The notes below the pieces were generated by a model that had not been told where the DNA came from, did no database searches, and saw only the letters and a list, made by a program, of their open reading frames with translations. From the NCBI RefSeq assembly GCF_005166025.1, contig NZ_CP028923.1, positions 2,668,001 to 2,732,000 of the forward strand: DNA of 64,000 bases, read 5' to 3'. This DNA comes from Mangrovivirga cuniculi. Its GTDB lineage: Bacteria; Bacteroidota; Bacteroidia; Cytophagales; Cyclobacteriaceae. The translations under genes and the position numbers were made by a program. Of the stretch, positions 49,043 to 59,525 are shown one piece after another (the stretch's first letter is position 1; each line of letters opens with the position of its first letter).

Positions 49043-52000
49043 ATGAAAATACTTATCAAATCATTCAAATTCTTTTTTCTAGTTTCATTTTTTATTCCAT
49101 CCTTTTCTTCAGCTCAAGATAATTTACCAATAGATCTTATCGATGCGATCGAATACAGATCTATCGGACCATATCGAGGTGGCAGAAGTGCTGCAGTAAC
49201 CGGGATTCCGGGAAAGCCAGAGCTATTCTATTTCGGAAGTGCTGGTGGTGGGGTATGGAAAACTACTGATGGAGGAAAATCCTGGGGAAATATTTCAGAT
49301 GGATATTTTGGTGGATCTATTGGAGCAGTCGCTGTCAGTGAATACGACAATAACGTGATTTATGTAGGTGGCGGTGAAAAAACAGTTCGAGGAAATATGT
49401 CTTTTGGTTATGGCATGTGGAAAAGTGTTGATGCCGGAAAAACCTGGGAAAATGTTGGTTTGAATAATTCCCGTCATATTCCCAGAATAGAAATACATCC
49501 TAAAAACCCTGATATTGTTTATGCAGCAGTGTTGGGTAATGTATTTAAACCAGGTCCGGAAAGAGGTGTCTATCGATCTAAAGATGGTGGAGAATCCTGG
49601 GAAAAGATATTATTTGTTAATGATAGAGCCGGAGCGGTTGACTTGATTATGGATCCTTCAAATCCAAGAATTTTGTATGCATCAACCTGGAATGTACAAA
49701 GAACTCCCTTTACCCTTGAGAGTGGTGGACCCGGATCAGCATTATGGAAAAGTACGGATGGAGGTGATAACTGGATAGAAATTTCTAAAAATGCAGGATA
49801 TGCCAATGGGACACTCGGTATAATAGGCGTTACAGTTTCACCGGTTAATAATGATGTGGTTTATTCGATTGCAGAAGCTGAAAATGGCGGAGTTTTTAAA
49901 TCAGAAGATGGTGGTAATACCTGGAATAAAGTAAATGAAAAAAGAGATCTCAGGCAAAGAGCCTGGTACTATACACGAATTTATGCAGATCCTAAAAATG
50001 TAGATAAGGTTTACGTTCTAAATGTTCAATATCATGTATCTGAAGATGGTGGAAAAACTTTTAAAGGTTATAATGCTCCACATGGAGATCACCATGATCT
50101 TTGGATAGATCCCAATAATCCGAATAGAATGATTATCGGTGATGATGGAGGTGCCCAGGTAACCTATGACGGAGGCGAAAACTGGTCTACTTACCACAAT
50201 CAGCCTACGGCACAATTTTATCGTGTTACAACAGATGATCATTTTCCATACAGAATATATGGTGCCCAGCAGGATAATTCTACTGTGAGAATATTACACA
50301 GAACCGAAGGATATTCTATTGATGAAGATGATTGGGAATCAACCGCAGGAGGTGAAAGTGCTCATATTGCTGTAGATCCGGAGGATAATGAGATTGTTTA
50401 TGGAGGTAGTTATGGAGGTTTCTTTTCGAGAATTGACCATAAAACAGAACAAATAAGATTGATAAATGTATGGCCTGAGAATCCGATGGGCTACGCTGCA
50501 AAAGATATTGCATATCGGTTCCAGTGGAACTTTCCTATTGTGTTTTCTCCTCACAATAAAAATAAACTCTATGCCGCTTCTCAATTTTTGCATATAAGCA
50601 CGGATGAAGGGCAATCATGGAAAACGATATCTCCTGATCTCACAAGAAATGATACAACAAGGATGATTTCTTCCGGAGGCCCGATAACAAAGGATAATAC
50701 TTCTGTCGAATATTATGGAACTATCTTCGCTGTTGCTGAATCAATACATGAGGAAGGTGTGATTTATACCGGATCTGATGATGGCTTAATTCATATTACT
50801 GAGGATGGTGGAGAGACATGGACAAACATCACTCCGGATAATATGCCGGAATGGTTAATGATTAACAGTATAGAAATCGATCCTTTCGATAAAGGTGGGA
50901 TGTATTTTGCTGCAACGGGTTATAAATCGGGAGATTTCACACCTTATCTCTATAAAACGAACAATTATGGCAAATCATGGACCAGAATTACTGAAGGTAT
51001 AGATAGCGAACATTTTACAAGGGTGGTCAGAGCTGATCCTAGACGCGAGGGTGTACTCTATTCCGGAACTGAATCCGGGGTATATATTTCATTAAACGAC
51101 GGGAATAACTGGCAACCTTTTCAGCTTAACCTTCCTGTCGTACCTATTACCGATCTAACCTTAAAAGATAATAATCTTATTGTAGCTACTCAGGGGCGTA
51201 GCTTCTGGCTTATCGATGACCTCTCTCCTATTCATCAATTAAAAGAGGGTATGGAGAATAAATCTATACATCTATTTAAGCCTAAAAAATCATACAGACT
51301 GTACGGAGGACAACCAGAGGAAACACCTGATGGTAAAGGGATAAATCATCCGGGAGGAGTTATGTTTTATTATTTCCTTAAAGAAGAGCCAGATACAACA
51401 AATGCTATCACCTTAACTATAATGGAAAATGATGGGATACCATCAAAACTTTTTCTTCTGTTTCAGAAGATAAAAAACTACTTTTTGAACCAAAAAAAGG
51501 TAGTAATTTATTCGTGTGGGATATGAAGTATCCCGATGCTGAAAAATTTGATAATTTGATATTATGGGGTGGTGGATTAGATGGTGCAAAGGCAGTTCCG
51601 GGATCTTATAAAGCTGTTATAAGTATGGGGAGTGAATTTAGTAAAACTAGTTTTGAGATCTTAAAAGATCCTCGATCCGATTCAGATCAGGAAGATCTAC
51701 AGGCCCAGTTTGACTTTGTCAGAGATAGCCAGGAAAAACTATCGGAAGTTCACACCTCTATTAAAACCATCAGAAAACTAAAGACTGAAATTTCTAATGT
51801 TCTTGGGAAATTAGATAAAGAACAAAATAAAGAAGTTTTTGATCAAGGAAATGAGGTTCTTAGAAAATTAAATAAAATAGAAAATGCGTTGTATCAAACT
51901 AAGAATCAAAGTCCGCAAGACCCACTAAATTTCCCTATTAAATTAAATAATAAATTGGCAAACTTAGCTCAACAAGCATCAATAGGTAATTACAAGCCTA

Positions 52001-52149
52001 CTAAACAGATGCATGATTATAAGAAAGAGGTTATTTCTTTAATAGATGAACAATTATCTCAACTTGATTCTGTACTTAAAAGTGAAGTACCCAAGCTGAA
52101 TGATATGATTGAAAATACAACCTATAAACCACTAATGATTAAACCTTAA
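49043..52149 (+). CDS. Sortilin/VPS10-like BNR beta-propeller secreted protein, frameshifted as sequenced
   Basis: The first frame ends at 51526 and a second covers 51514-52149; adding one A to the A4 run at 51445-51448 joins them (SKTFSSVSEDKKLLFEPKKG) into 1035 residues. Signal peptide to about residue 25. Residues 30-720 carry many BNR/Asp-box repeats (WKTTDGGKSW, WKSVDAGKTW, KSEDGGNTW, VSEDGGKTF, ITEDGGETW), as in the sortilin-like proteins common in Bacteroidota. The last 200 residues are helical (FDFVRDSQEKLSEVHTSI). A peptidase or glycosidase activity is not established. It is 27 bases before the next rightward gene. Confidence 0.85.
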
Positions 52150-52176
52150 ATAATAAAATAGCCTAAATAAAACGTC

Positions 52177-53373
52177 ATGGATTCAACCACTATTAAAGCA
52201 CCACCAGAGGTAACTGTCTCGACAAAGAGAGAGCGTCAGTCGATACCTGTTTATGCATATGCGACAGTTATTTCCTCTATCAGTATTATGATTGGCTTGG
52301 TATGGGATATTAGCTGGCATACAAGTATTGGCCGTGACGGACTATTGTCCCCTCCCCATCTTGCAATATATTTCGGAGGAATTCTGGCAGGAGTATTTTC
52401 AGGTATAAGAATATTGAAAGTCTCCTTTTGGGGAAATGAGCCCGATAAATCCAAAAGCTTAAAATTCTGGGGAATATTTTATGGTTCTCTTGGTGCCTTA
52501 TTTTGTATTTGGGGAGCTTTTGCCATGTTAACTTCCGCTCCCTTTGATGATTGGTGGCATAATACCTATGGATTAGATGTAACAATTCTTTCACCACCCC
52601 ATACAGTGTTGTTATTAGGTATGGTAACGATACAATTTGGTGCAATGGTGAGTGTTCTGGCTGTAAATAACAGGGCAAGACAAAGAGAAGATTATTCTCA
52701 GAAAAAAACCGCAAATGTATTATTTGCAATATCGTCAGGATTTTTGATCTGTATGATCTTTACAATTTTAAGTGAGTTTTTCGGAAGACATGATATGCAT
52801 AAAGCCTCATTTTACCAGGTCGCCTCCATTGCTTTTCCATTGCTACTTGTGGCCTTTAGCAGGTCTGCGCCTTCCAAATGGGGTGCGACCCAGGCAGCAT
52901 TTGTTTATACTTTATTTATGGCTGTTATGGTTTGGATTTTACCTTTATTTCCTGCAGAACCCTTGCTCGGACCGGTATTAAATCCAATCACCCATTATCA
53001 GGCCTTTGCATTTCCTTTATTATTAATTTTTCCGGCAATTGCGATAGATCTAATTAATCAGCGGACACACGGGAAAAATAACTGGATAAAATCACTGTTT
53101 TTTAGTTTTGCGTTTATTCTGGTGTTTTTCGTTGTGCAGTATCCTTTTGGTGATTTCTTAATGTCCGATTTTGCCAGAAACTGGTTTTTCGGTACAGAAA
53201 GTTGGTATTTTGGGTCTAACCCGGACTGGGAATACAGATATAGTTACGCTGATTATATGGAAACAAAAGGCCTGGACCTATTAATTGGACTTCTGATAGC
53301 CACCGGATTGGGATTCTTAAGTTCCAGAGTTGGATTAAGATGGGGTAAATGGATGAATAACATTAAAAGGTGA
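52177..53373 (+). CDS. Multi-pass membrane protein with conserved His/Trp motifs, unknown family
   Basis: 398 residues with about ten hydrophobic helices. Notable His-bearing motifs lie at helix edges: LVWDISWHTSIGRDG, SPPHLAIYFGG, DDWWHNTYGLDV, SPPHTVLLLG, GRHDMHKASF and NPITHYQAFAFP. Paired PPH motifs and WH/HxxH spacing suggest a metal or heme site inside the membrane. I do not recognise a named family. The next gene starts 7 bases later and encodes a protein with further HxH clusters, so the two probably work together. A role in copper or redox handling is inference. Confidence 0.75.
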   Translation: MDSTTIKAPPEVTVSTKRERQSIPVYAYATVISSISIMIGLVWDISWHTSIGRDGLLSPPHLAIYFGGILAGVFSGIRILKVSFWGNEPDKSKSLKFWGIFYGSLGALFCIWGAFAMLTSAPFDDWWHNTYGLDVTILSPPHTVLLLGMVTIQFGAMVSVLAVNNRARQREDYSQKKTANVLFAISSGFLICMIFTILSEFFGRHDMHKASFYQVASIAFPLLLVAFSRSAPSKWGATQAAFVYTLFMAVMVWILPLFPAEPLLGPVLNPITHYQAFAFPLLLIFPAIAIDLINQRTHGKNNWIKSLFFSFAFILVFFVVQYPFGDFLMSDFARNWFFGTESWYFGSNPDWEYRYSYADYMETKGLDLLIGLLIATGLGFLSSRVGLRWGKWMNNIKR

Positions 53374-53380
53374 AATTACA

Positions 53381-55048
53381 ATGATGAAAAAGTCTTTATT
53401 ATATATTAGCTTATTTCTAATTCTAATCCTTTTACCCTCACATATTGGAAGTCCGGGAGTGACCCTTGAAGGAGCCGCAGGCCCTTATAATCTTACAGTC
53501 GTTGTAAACTCTCCGGATGTTATACCAGGTACTGCCTCAGTGGATATATATACTACTGACAGAGGAATAGATTCAATATCAGTAAAACCTATGTATTGGT
53601 ATGCCGGTACTAAAGGAACTCCTAAATCAGATCCGGCATTGCCTGTAGACGGTGAGCCAGGCCACTATAAAGCTGAAGTATGGCTCATGAGTAGTGGAAC
53701 TGCAGGGATATCAGTAAATGTAACCGGTAGAGAAGGAAAAGGAGAAATACTTGTCCCCGTTATGGCTGTTTCGACTGCAAAAAAAGAAATGGAAGCCTCG
53801 CTGGGATGGACTTTAGCTGGTCTTGGATTGTTTTTGGTGATTTTGATGACTACTATTATCAGTCTTAGTATGAAAGACAGCCAAAGAGATCCCGGTGAAA
53901 AACCTGATAAGAAAACAAGAAGGAAAAGATGGATTGGTGCGTTGATAGGAATGGTTGTTCTGATTTTGCTGTTATGGGGTGGAAATAACTGGTGGAAAAG
54001 CTGGGCAAAGAACTACTCCAGGTATATGTATAAACCCTACACAGCCACTACGGAAATAAAATCTTCCAATGGAATTCAGAAACTTGTCTTCAATATAGAT
54101 TCGACGAAGCTTGAATCATTGTATTTAACCAGAAGTCTTAATTATCTCGTGCCTGATCATGGAAAAATCATGCATATGTTTTTGTTGAGAGAAAATAAGC
54201 TGGATGTTTTTGCCCACCTCCATCCTACCCGTCTTGATTCTTCTACATTTGAAACAATTATTCCGCCACTGCCTCCGGGAAATTATTATGTTTTCACTGA
54301 TGTCTCAAGGCTTAGCGGTTTTTCTGAAACCATTGCAGATACAGTTACAATTGGTGAAGCTTCACCCCAACTTGTCAATTCATGGAATGATTCGTTGTTG
54401 ATGGATGTAGACGATACATATTATATTACAGATCCGTATATTGAGGATGCCGAAAAAGAAATTCTTCCTGGTGGAGATATTGTTATCTGTGGAAGTCCAG
54501 GGGAAAGAACACGTTTACCGGACGGTAGCTGGGTAACTTTGGAACTACCGGAAGAAAAAGTATTCAGGTCAGGCCAATTATATGATCTGACTATTGTTGT
54601 TGATGATCCGGATGGAAATCCTGCTGAACTTGAACCCTACCTGGGAATGATGGGACACGCTGTAGTTTTTAAATCTGACGGTTCGGTATACATTCATTTG
54701 CATCCTGTAGGCTCATATTCTACCGCCTCACAGCAAACTATGCTTTCCAGGTTTCAGGGCGAATCTGGTATGGTAGACTGGGATAACCTTCCTGATCCTG
54801 TGATTTTCATGGACAGTGTCGATAATTATATTACTTACCTTAATAAACTATCTGACGAGAAAAGAGAAGAGATTCTTTTAGCTGATATGGACCATGATTA
54901 TGATGCTGATGATCCTGAACATGAAGGACATTCATCAGTATCTTTTCCATATACCTTTCCAACATCAGGAAATTATAGGATTTATGTTCAAATGAAACGA
55001 AAAGGTAAAATTTTGAATGGAGCATTTGATGTAGTTGTTGAAGAATAG
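53381..55048 (+). CDS. Membrane-anchored protein with two HLHP metal-site-like domains
   Basis: 555 residues. Signal peptide (about 1-22), extracytoplasmic FixH-like beta domain about 30-130, two membrane helices at about 141-163 and 184-204, then a second extracytoplasmic part with two similar modules: DHGKIMHMFLL...FAHLHP (His260, His265, His279, His281) and MMGHAVVF...YIHLHP (His426, His439, His441). Similar HxHP motifs occur in secreted copper-associated proteins. A His/Asp-rich loop (MDHDYDADDPEHEGH) follows near 520. No known family name. It is the second gene of a pair with the multi-pass protein 7 bases upstream. Confidence 0.75.
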   Translation: MMKKSLLYISLFLILILLPSHIGSPGVTLEGAAGPYNLTVVVNSPDVIPGTASVDIYTTDRGIDSISVKPMYWYAGTKGTPKSDPALPVDGEPGHYKAEVWLMSSGTAGISVNVTGREGKGEILVPVMAVSTAKKEMEASLGWTLAGLGLFLVILMTTIISLSMKDSQRDPGEKPDKKTRRKRWIGALIGMVVLILLLWGGNNWWKSWAKNYSRYMYKPYTATTEIKSSNGIQKLVFNIDSTKLESLYLTRSLNYLVPDHGKIMHMFLLRENKLDVFAHLHPTRLDSSTFETIIPPLPPGNYYVFTDVSRLSGFSETIADTVTIGEASPQLVNSWNDSLLMDVDDTYYITDPYIEDAEKEILPGGDIVICGSPGERTRLPDGSWVTLELPEEKVFRSGQLYDLTIVVDDPDGNPAELEPYLGMMGHAVVFKSDGSVYIHLHPVGSYSTASQQTMLSRFQGESGMVDWDNLPDPVIFMDSVDNYITYLNKLSDEKREEILLADMDHDYDADDPEHEGHSSVSFPYTFPTSGNYRIYVQMKRKGKILNGAFDVVVEE

Positions 55049-55056
55049 CCCAGGCT

Positions 55057-55100
55057 GAATATTAAGCGAGGTCATTCGAATATGGCATCGTTTAATATTC
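55057..55100. terminator. Inverted repeat between convergent genes
   Basis: GAATATTAAGCGA (55057-55069) and TCGTTTAATATTC (55088-55100) pair at 13 positions (one G-U). It spans the 3' end of the SnoaL-like gene. There is no U run, so it may be a weak, factor-assisted terminator of both convergent genes. Confidence 0.4.
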
Positions 55101-55595
55101 CTGATCAGGACCTGTCAGATCAAAATTCATTGATTCTACGATTTTTAACCTATCATAGTAGAAATGGATTTCATGAATTTTATTTTCTATTATTAGAAAA
55201 GCCAGATGGTAAGGAACAATTACGGATATTCCATTGCTATGTGTATTTCTATTCTTTCCCCAGTTATAAATCCATCGTCCATTTCTTTCTTCATCAAATT
55301 CCCCAATTAACCATTTTTTTTCGATGATTTTTGGATTTAAAGTCATCCTAATTTCCTCCCAGAAATCAATATGACTATCCCTGTCTAAGGATTCATTCCC
55401 ACCAAGATTATAGGCTGTAGAATTATCAGTTAACATTGATTTCATAGTCTTCCAATCGGCATTTTCGTATGCCTGGACAAAGGTTTTTGCCGATTCGAGT
55501 TCTTTTTGACCTTTTCTTAACTCATTATTCTGAGCATAAGTTTGGCAAGTGAAAAGAAATATGAATATCAGTAATATGGTCAGGTGCTTTTTCAT
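55092..55595 (-). CDS. Secreted SnoaL/NTF2-like protein
   Basis: 167 residues from the ATG at 55595 (MKKHLTILLIFIFLFTCQTYAQ, signal peptide); a TTG three codons upstream is unlikely. NTF2-like cone fold: AKTFVQAYENADWKTMKSML, DFWEEIRMTLNP, then ISVIVPYHLAFLIIENKIHE and FYYDRLKIVE. Possibly a ligand-binding or scavenging protein; no catalytic residues are assignable. The tail overlaps an inverted repeat shared with the convergent gene. Confidence 0.85.
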   Translation of the reverse strand: MKKHLTILLIFIFLFTCQTYAQNNELRKGQKELESAKTFVQAYENADWKTMKSMLTDNSTAYNLGGNESLDRDSHIDFWEEIRMTLNPKIIEKKWLIGEFDEERNGRWIYNWGKNRNTHSNGISVIVPYHLAFLIIENKIHEIHFYYDRLKIVESMNFDLTGPDQEY

Positions 55596-55604
55596 GTTAT
55601 TCAA

Positions 55605-55800
55605 TTTTTATTTAGTGATTTTTACAATCACAAATTCTCACCTGGTTAACGAACTGATAAACTCTCTTCTACTAAAAAGAAATAATGATAAATTCTCTCT
55701 ATTAAATTTAACGCAAACAGCTTGTAGCCGTTACCATAATTATGAAATATAATGGCCTTATGATCAAATTTCCCCCAGTTTAGGGTATAAGATTAGCTGC
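55605..55800. other. Intergenic region, nothing recognised
   Basis: About 195 AT-rich bases between two leftward genes. No repeat, RNA gene or promoter consensus was found. Confidence 0.4.
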
Positions 55801-56298
55801 TTATTTAAGATCGTAAGCTTTTAGAAGTGCATCAGTATCCAAAGGCCTGGTATACATTGTTAATTTCCCATCAGGATCAACCGGCCATTCATTTTTAGGT
55901 TTATCCCAGTAAATTTCCACCCCATTTTTATCCGGGTCATTAAGGTAAATTGCCTCTGATACACCATGATCAGCAAAACCGGTCAAGGGATATTTAGCTT
56001 GAAGCAATCTATCCAGAATGATAGCCAGGTCTCTCCTCTCAGGCATTAATATAGCAGTGTGAAACAAACCAGGATGATGATTTGCAGCTGGTTTCTGATC
56101 TTTACTATACCAGACATTTAATCCTATGTGATGATGATAACCTCCTGCAGATATAAAAGCTGCCTCATCGCCGTAAGTTGTTATTAATTCAAATCCAAGC
56201 AGGTCACAATAAAAATCCAAAGATCTTCTTAAGTCAGATACCTTTAAATGTACATGCCCTATTCTGGCTCCATTTGGAATTTTGAATTTATCAGACAT
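55801..56298 (-). CDS. VOC family dioxygenase-like protein (catechol-2,3-dioxygenase type)
   Basis: 165 residues. VOC fold with the metal-ligand pattern intact: IGHVHLKVSDLRRSLDFYCD (His), the His of the second module in GLFHTAILMPERRDLAIILD, and the Glu of GVEIYWDKP. Sequence style matches CatE-type extradiol dioxygenases, although the family also includes glyoxalases and lyases. The ATG overlaps the stop of the glycoside hydrolase gene by one base (TAATG), so the two are translationally coupled. Confidence 0.85.
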   Translation of the reverse strand: MSDKFKIPNGARIGHVHLKVSDLRRSLDFYCDLLGFELITTYGDEAAFISAGGYHHHIGLNVWYSKDQKPAANHHPGLFHTAILMPERRDLAIILDRLLQAKYPLTGFADHGVSEAIYLNDPDKNGVEIYWDKPKNEWPVDPDGKLTMYTRPLDTDALLKAYDLK

Positions 56299-58979
56299 TA
56301 CTGTTTCTCTTTTAAATTAATCACTCTCATATGATCAATCATGGCTGTATTTATTTCTCCATCCATGTTTGTGTTCCAATCTTTAAATTTTATTTCTGCA
56401 GTATATTCTCCAGGAGACAAATAGGTTTTGAAAACATTTGAATATCCCCAGTCAGACCATTCGTCTGTTCCTCTTTGAGGCATTACTAAAACACCTTTGT
56501 AGGTGTCATCAAGGTAAAAACTACGAATCGCACAATTATTATCTGTATTCCAGGGGCCGGTACCATTTGAATACCGGAAATCTATCAGATACCAACTTTC
56601 TTCCTCTATCTTAAATTTAAATTTTATGTCCTTATTTTTAGATTTTGATATCTCAATAAATCCCTTCCCTGAATAATTACTGAGGTTTTTATTAGAAGAA
56701 TTTATATAATCTTCCAGCTCCACAACAATTATATTGTCTTTAGAAATATTATAAAACGGTTCGGAAGTAAAAGATTGATAACCAGCGGAATCTAATGCAC
56801 TTACTTTATATATTTTACCGTCATTTTTTTGCAATGGAAAAGAATTCTTAACCGATCGGTCGTATAAAATACCATTTTTAAAGATCAGGTATTCTTTTGC
56901 GCCTTCAATTTTTTGCCATTGTAATTCGCTATTAACAAGTTGAACTATTGGCGTAGGTAATGAAAAATGATTTGACTGTAAATTAATTCCCTCCTGATCA
57001 AACGAGTTATTTTTAAGAACAATTTCAATGGAGTGACTTCCGGTTATATCAGGAGGAAGGAAATTATTCTCGGACTCTTTACCATCGATAAATATCTGAT
57101 CTATCTCATTACCATAACCTTTTACTGAAATATTTAGAATAGCATTCCGGTACTTAAAATTTGTAAGTGATTTATCACCACCATAGTTTTTTGGAACAAC
57201 CGGATTAAAGTGAATTCCATCAGTTTCAAAACTAATTCCAATTAAGACTCTGTGAACCATGGCAATATTACCTGCCATACTCCAGAGCATTCTGTGAGAA
57301 TTAATTTCAGTTCCTTTGTAATCTCCGGTCTCTGCTACAAAATTCTCATAATTGGTAAGGAATAATCCACCAGCTCTGTATAATGAAGCAAGGCCATGGT
57401 TAAGTACTTTTTCATTCCCTGCTTTTGCTGCCGCCAGATTCCAGTACGATTGCACAAATGGCCAGATCCCGTTGTTATGATAAGGTGGAATACCGGGTAT
57501 TTGAGGGTAAATACAAGTAACTCCATAAGGAGTTAGAGGTGACCTGGAAATCAATGTTTTTTGTTGCTCTTTACTTGCCACATCAAAAATTACGGACAGT
57601 GCTGATCCGAGAGCTTCAAATCTCGGTGATTGATTGAGGTAGGGCCTTCCATACAAATATTGTGAATGATACCCTTTTTCGTTCATCCATAAATATTTGT
57701 CAATTCCCTCCTTAATTTTTTTAGCTATCTCAGAGAATTTCTCATGATTTTCTCCGAGTTCTTTTGCCATTTCACTTAATATCACGTGTGCCTCATAATG
57801 CACTGCATTTGTTCCCAGGTTTTCAGAATAAAATATATCCCTGTTATCCATCCATTTTGGATAGGTTTGTTCTCTCCAGTCAAGGAATGAGGATTCACCT
57901 TTATATAATCCTGTATTTGAATTATATAGTGTTTTTCGATCATCCTCGAGTGTATTTTTTATTATCTCATAAGATTCTTTTAACCACTCTTTCTCACCCG
58001 TTACTTTATATATCTCCCAGGCTGCAAGAGCCCATGTTGTACGGTCAGATGATACGGGCCATGCCCCACCGGAGCCGGTATCCTGTATGATTCTACCTCG
58101 TTTAACCTTTTTCCTAAGGCTGATTTTAGCTATTTCCGGTTCATGGTATGCAAAAGCTAAGAATATGGAATAACTGACATCCCTGGTCCAGACCCCTCCC
58201 CATTTAGCTCCTGTCCTAAGGGTACTGTCAGGCTCAATATTTAGAATAGCTTCTTCCAGTGAAAGATTGTATAAAGCATCAACGATGGGTTGATCAGATT
58301 TATAAATCGGTTTTTGGGATATGTTTTCGGTCAGCTTCCATTTTTTATTACTTACTGTAGATTCATCATAAGGATTAAGGGTTACTGTTATTTCATAAAT
58401 ATGGTTCTCCACTGATTGATTTAACCTCAACCCTTTGTTTTCCAGATTCACAAAGTCCCAGGATAACGGTTCGGCATTTCCCGCAATATAGACTCCCTTA
58501 AAATCGTCCTCTGCAATCCTTGATCCATTATAAGTTTCGTAATACCCATTTTCTTCGAAAGAATTAAAAATAGGTGAAAGATCAACCCTAAATGTGTATT
58601 TATAATTTGTAGGTAATCCGCTTTTCGGAACTTCTGATTGATCGACGTATCGTTCTCCAAAAGTAATAACAGGAGATTCATGTTCATCTCTAACAACGAT
58701 TATATGATCTTCTCCAGGAGCAGATTCGTTATCCTTTTGATTAATGCTAAACTTAAAATTTATTTTTCTGGAAAAATTTTCTGAGGCAGGGCTTTTATAA
58801 TTTGACTGTATAATTGAATCATAGATAACTCGGGCAACATTTTCTCCCTGAACTATTTTATCTTTATATAGGGTAAATTTGTCGTTACTATAAAGAATAA
58901 CGCTATTATTTATATCCTGTTCTTTATTTTCACAGGCCACTAAAATTATAATTGTTAAAAGGCAATAAATTTTCCGCAT
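56298..58979 (-). CDS. Lipoprotein glycoside hydrolase, six-hairpin (MGH1/GH63-like) type
   Basis: 893 residues with lipobox Cys16 (LTIIILVAC). Residues about 230-560 form an (alpha/alpha)6 barrel with GAKWGGVWTRDVSYSI, SGGAWPVSSDRTTWALAAWE, DWREQTYPKWMDNRD, PGIPPYHNNGIWPFVQSYWN and GTEINSHRMLWSMAG. Residues about 20-200 are a beta domain and the C-terminal 130 residues a carbohydrate-binding-like beta sandwich. Catalytic acids are not assignable by eye (candidates are the Asp of WTRD and Glu of DWREQ). It is probably an outer-membrane alpha-glycosidase. It is coupled to a downstream VOC gene. Confidence 0.85.
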   Translation of the reverse strand: MRKIYCLLTIIILVACENKEQDINNSVILYSNDKFTLYKDKIVQGENVARVIYDSIIQSNYKSPASENFSRKINFKFSINQKDNESAPGEDHIIVVRDEHESPVITFGERYVDQSEVPKSGLPTNYKYTFRVDLSPIFNSFEENGYYETYNGSRIAEDDFKGVYIAGNAEPLSWDFVNLENKGLRLNQSVENHIYEITVTLNPYDESTVSNKKWKLTENISQKPIYKSDQPIVDALYNLSLEEAILNIEPDSTLRTGAKWGGVWTRDVSYSIFLAFAYHEPEIAKISLRKKVKRGRIIQDTGSGGAWPVSSDRTTWALAAWEIYKVTGEKEWLKESYEIIKNTLEDDRKTLYNSNTGLYKGESSFLDWREQTYPKWMDNRDIFYSENLGTNAVHYEAHVILSEMAKELGENHEKFSEIAKKIKEGIDKYLWMNEKGYHSQYLYGRPYLNQSPRFEALGSALSVIFDVASKEQQKTLISRSPLTPYGVTCIYPQIPGIPPYHNNGIWPFVQSYWNLAAAKAGNEKVLNHGLASLYRAGGLFLTNYENFVAETGDYKGTEINSHRMLWSMAGNIAMVHRVLIGISFETDGIHFNPVVPKNYGGDKSLTNFKYRNAILNISVKGYGNEIDQIFIDGKESENNFLPPDITGSHSIEIVLKNNSFDQEGINLQSNHFSLPTPIVQLVNSELQWQKIEGAKEYLIFKNGILYDRSVKNSFPLQKNDGKIYKVSALDSAGYQSFTSEPFYNISKDNIIVVELEDYINSSNKNLSNYSGKGFIEISKSKNKDIKFKFKIEEESWYLIDFRYSNGTGPWNTDNNCAIRSFYLDDTYKGVLVMPQRGTDEWSDWGYSNVFKTYLSPGEYTAEIKFKDWNTNMDGEINTAMIDHMRVINLKEKQ

Positions 58980-59104
58980 AACTCAAGTCTTATGCTGGCA
59001 AATTAATAATTCAATTCTAAATACACTTAATAATGAAGTTTATAAAAAGTATGAATAACTTATTATATAGATAAATGAGTTTTTCCTGTCAGTAATTAAT
59101 CAGA

Positions 59105-59524
59105 TTATTTCAACCACTCTAACGCTTTATCTCTATCGAGGAAAATCCTGGTGGGTTTTAATGGTTTATTCAAACCCAGGAAAAAATTACCAATTATTCT
59201 GCTAATCGGATTAGTAACTATCAAAGCACATTTAGTAAAGGTTTGTGCATGATCTTCGCCTGCAAAATGTTTTCTGCATTCTTTAGACATTCTTATAACA
59301 TTGGACAGATTGCATAATAATGGTTTGGGAATATTATTAAGCATTTCTGAAGTAATTCTAGTGGACTCTAATCCGTCTTCATAGGTCATTGTTGTATCTG
59401 GAAAACAGTCAGTTTCAAAAACCCCGTTGTGATGCAGAGTAAATTTTATTTTCGAATTTTCCCTGTAGTCTAGGACACTTTGTGTTTTTTTTGGAGCTAT
59501 TGTTTTGTTATTATTTTCGCTCAT
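59105..59524 (-). CDS. SpoIIAA/STAS-like small protein (DUF7793-like)
   Basis: 139 residues. A predicted alpha/beta core (GLESTRITSEMLNNIPKPLL, LCNLSNVIRMSKECRKHFAG, ALIVTNPISRIIGNFFLGLN, TRIFLDRDKALEWL) resembles the SpoIIAA-like/STAS fold used as partner of sensor kinases. It starts one base past the stop of the histidine kinase gene, so it is coupled to it. Its role may be signalling in the same pathway. Family name uncertain. Confidence 0.7.
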   Translation of the reverse strand: MSENNNKTIAPKKTQSVLDYRENSKIKFTLHHNGVFETDCFPDTTMTYEDGLESTRITSEMLNNIPKPLLCNLSNVIRMSKECRKHFAGEDHAQTFTKCALIVTNPISRIIGNFFLGLNKPLKPTRIFLDRDKALEWLK

Positions 59525-59525
59525 A

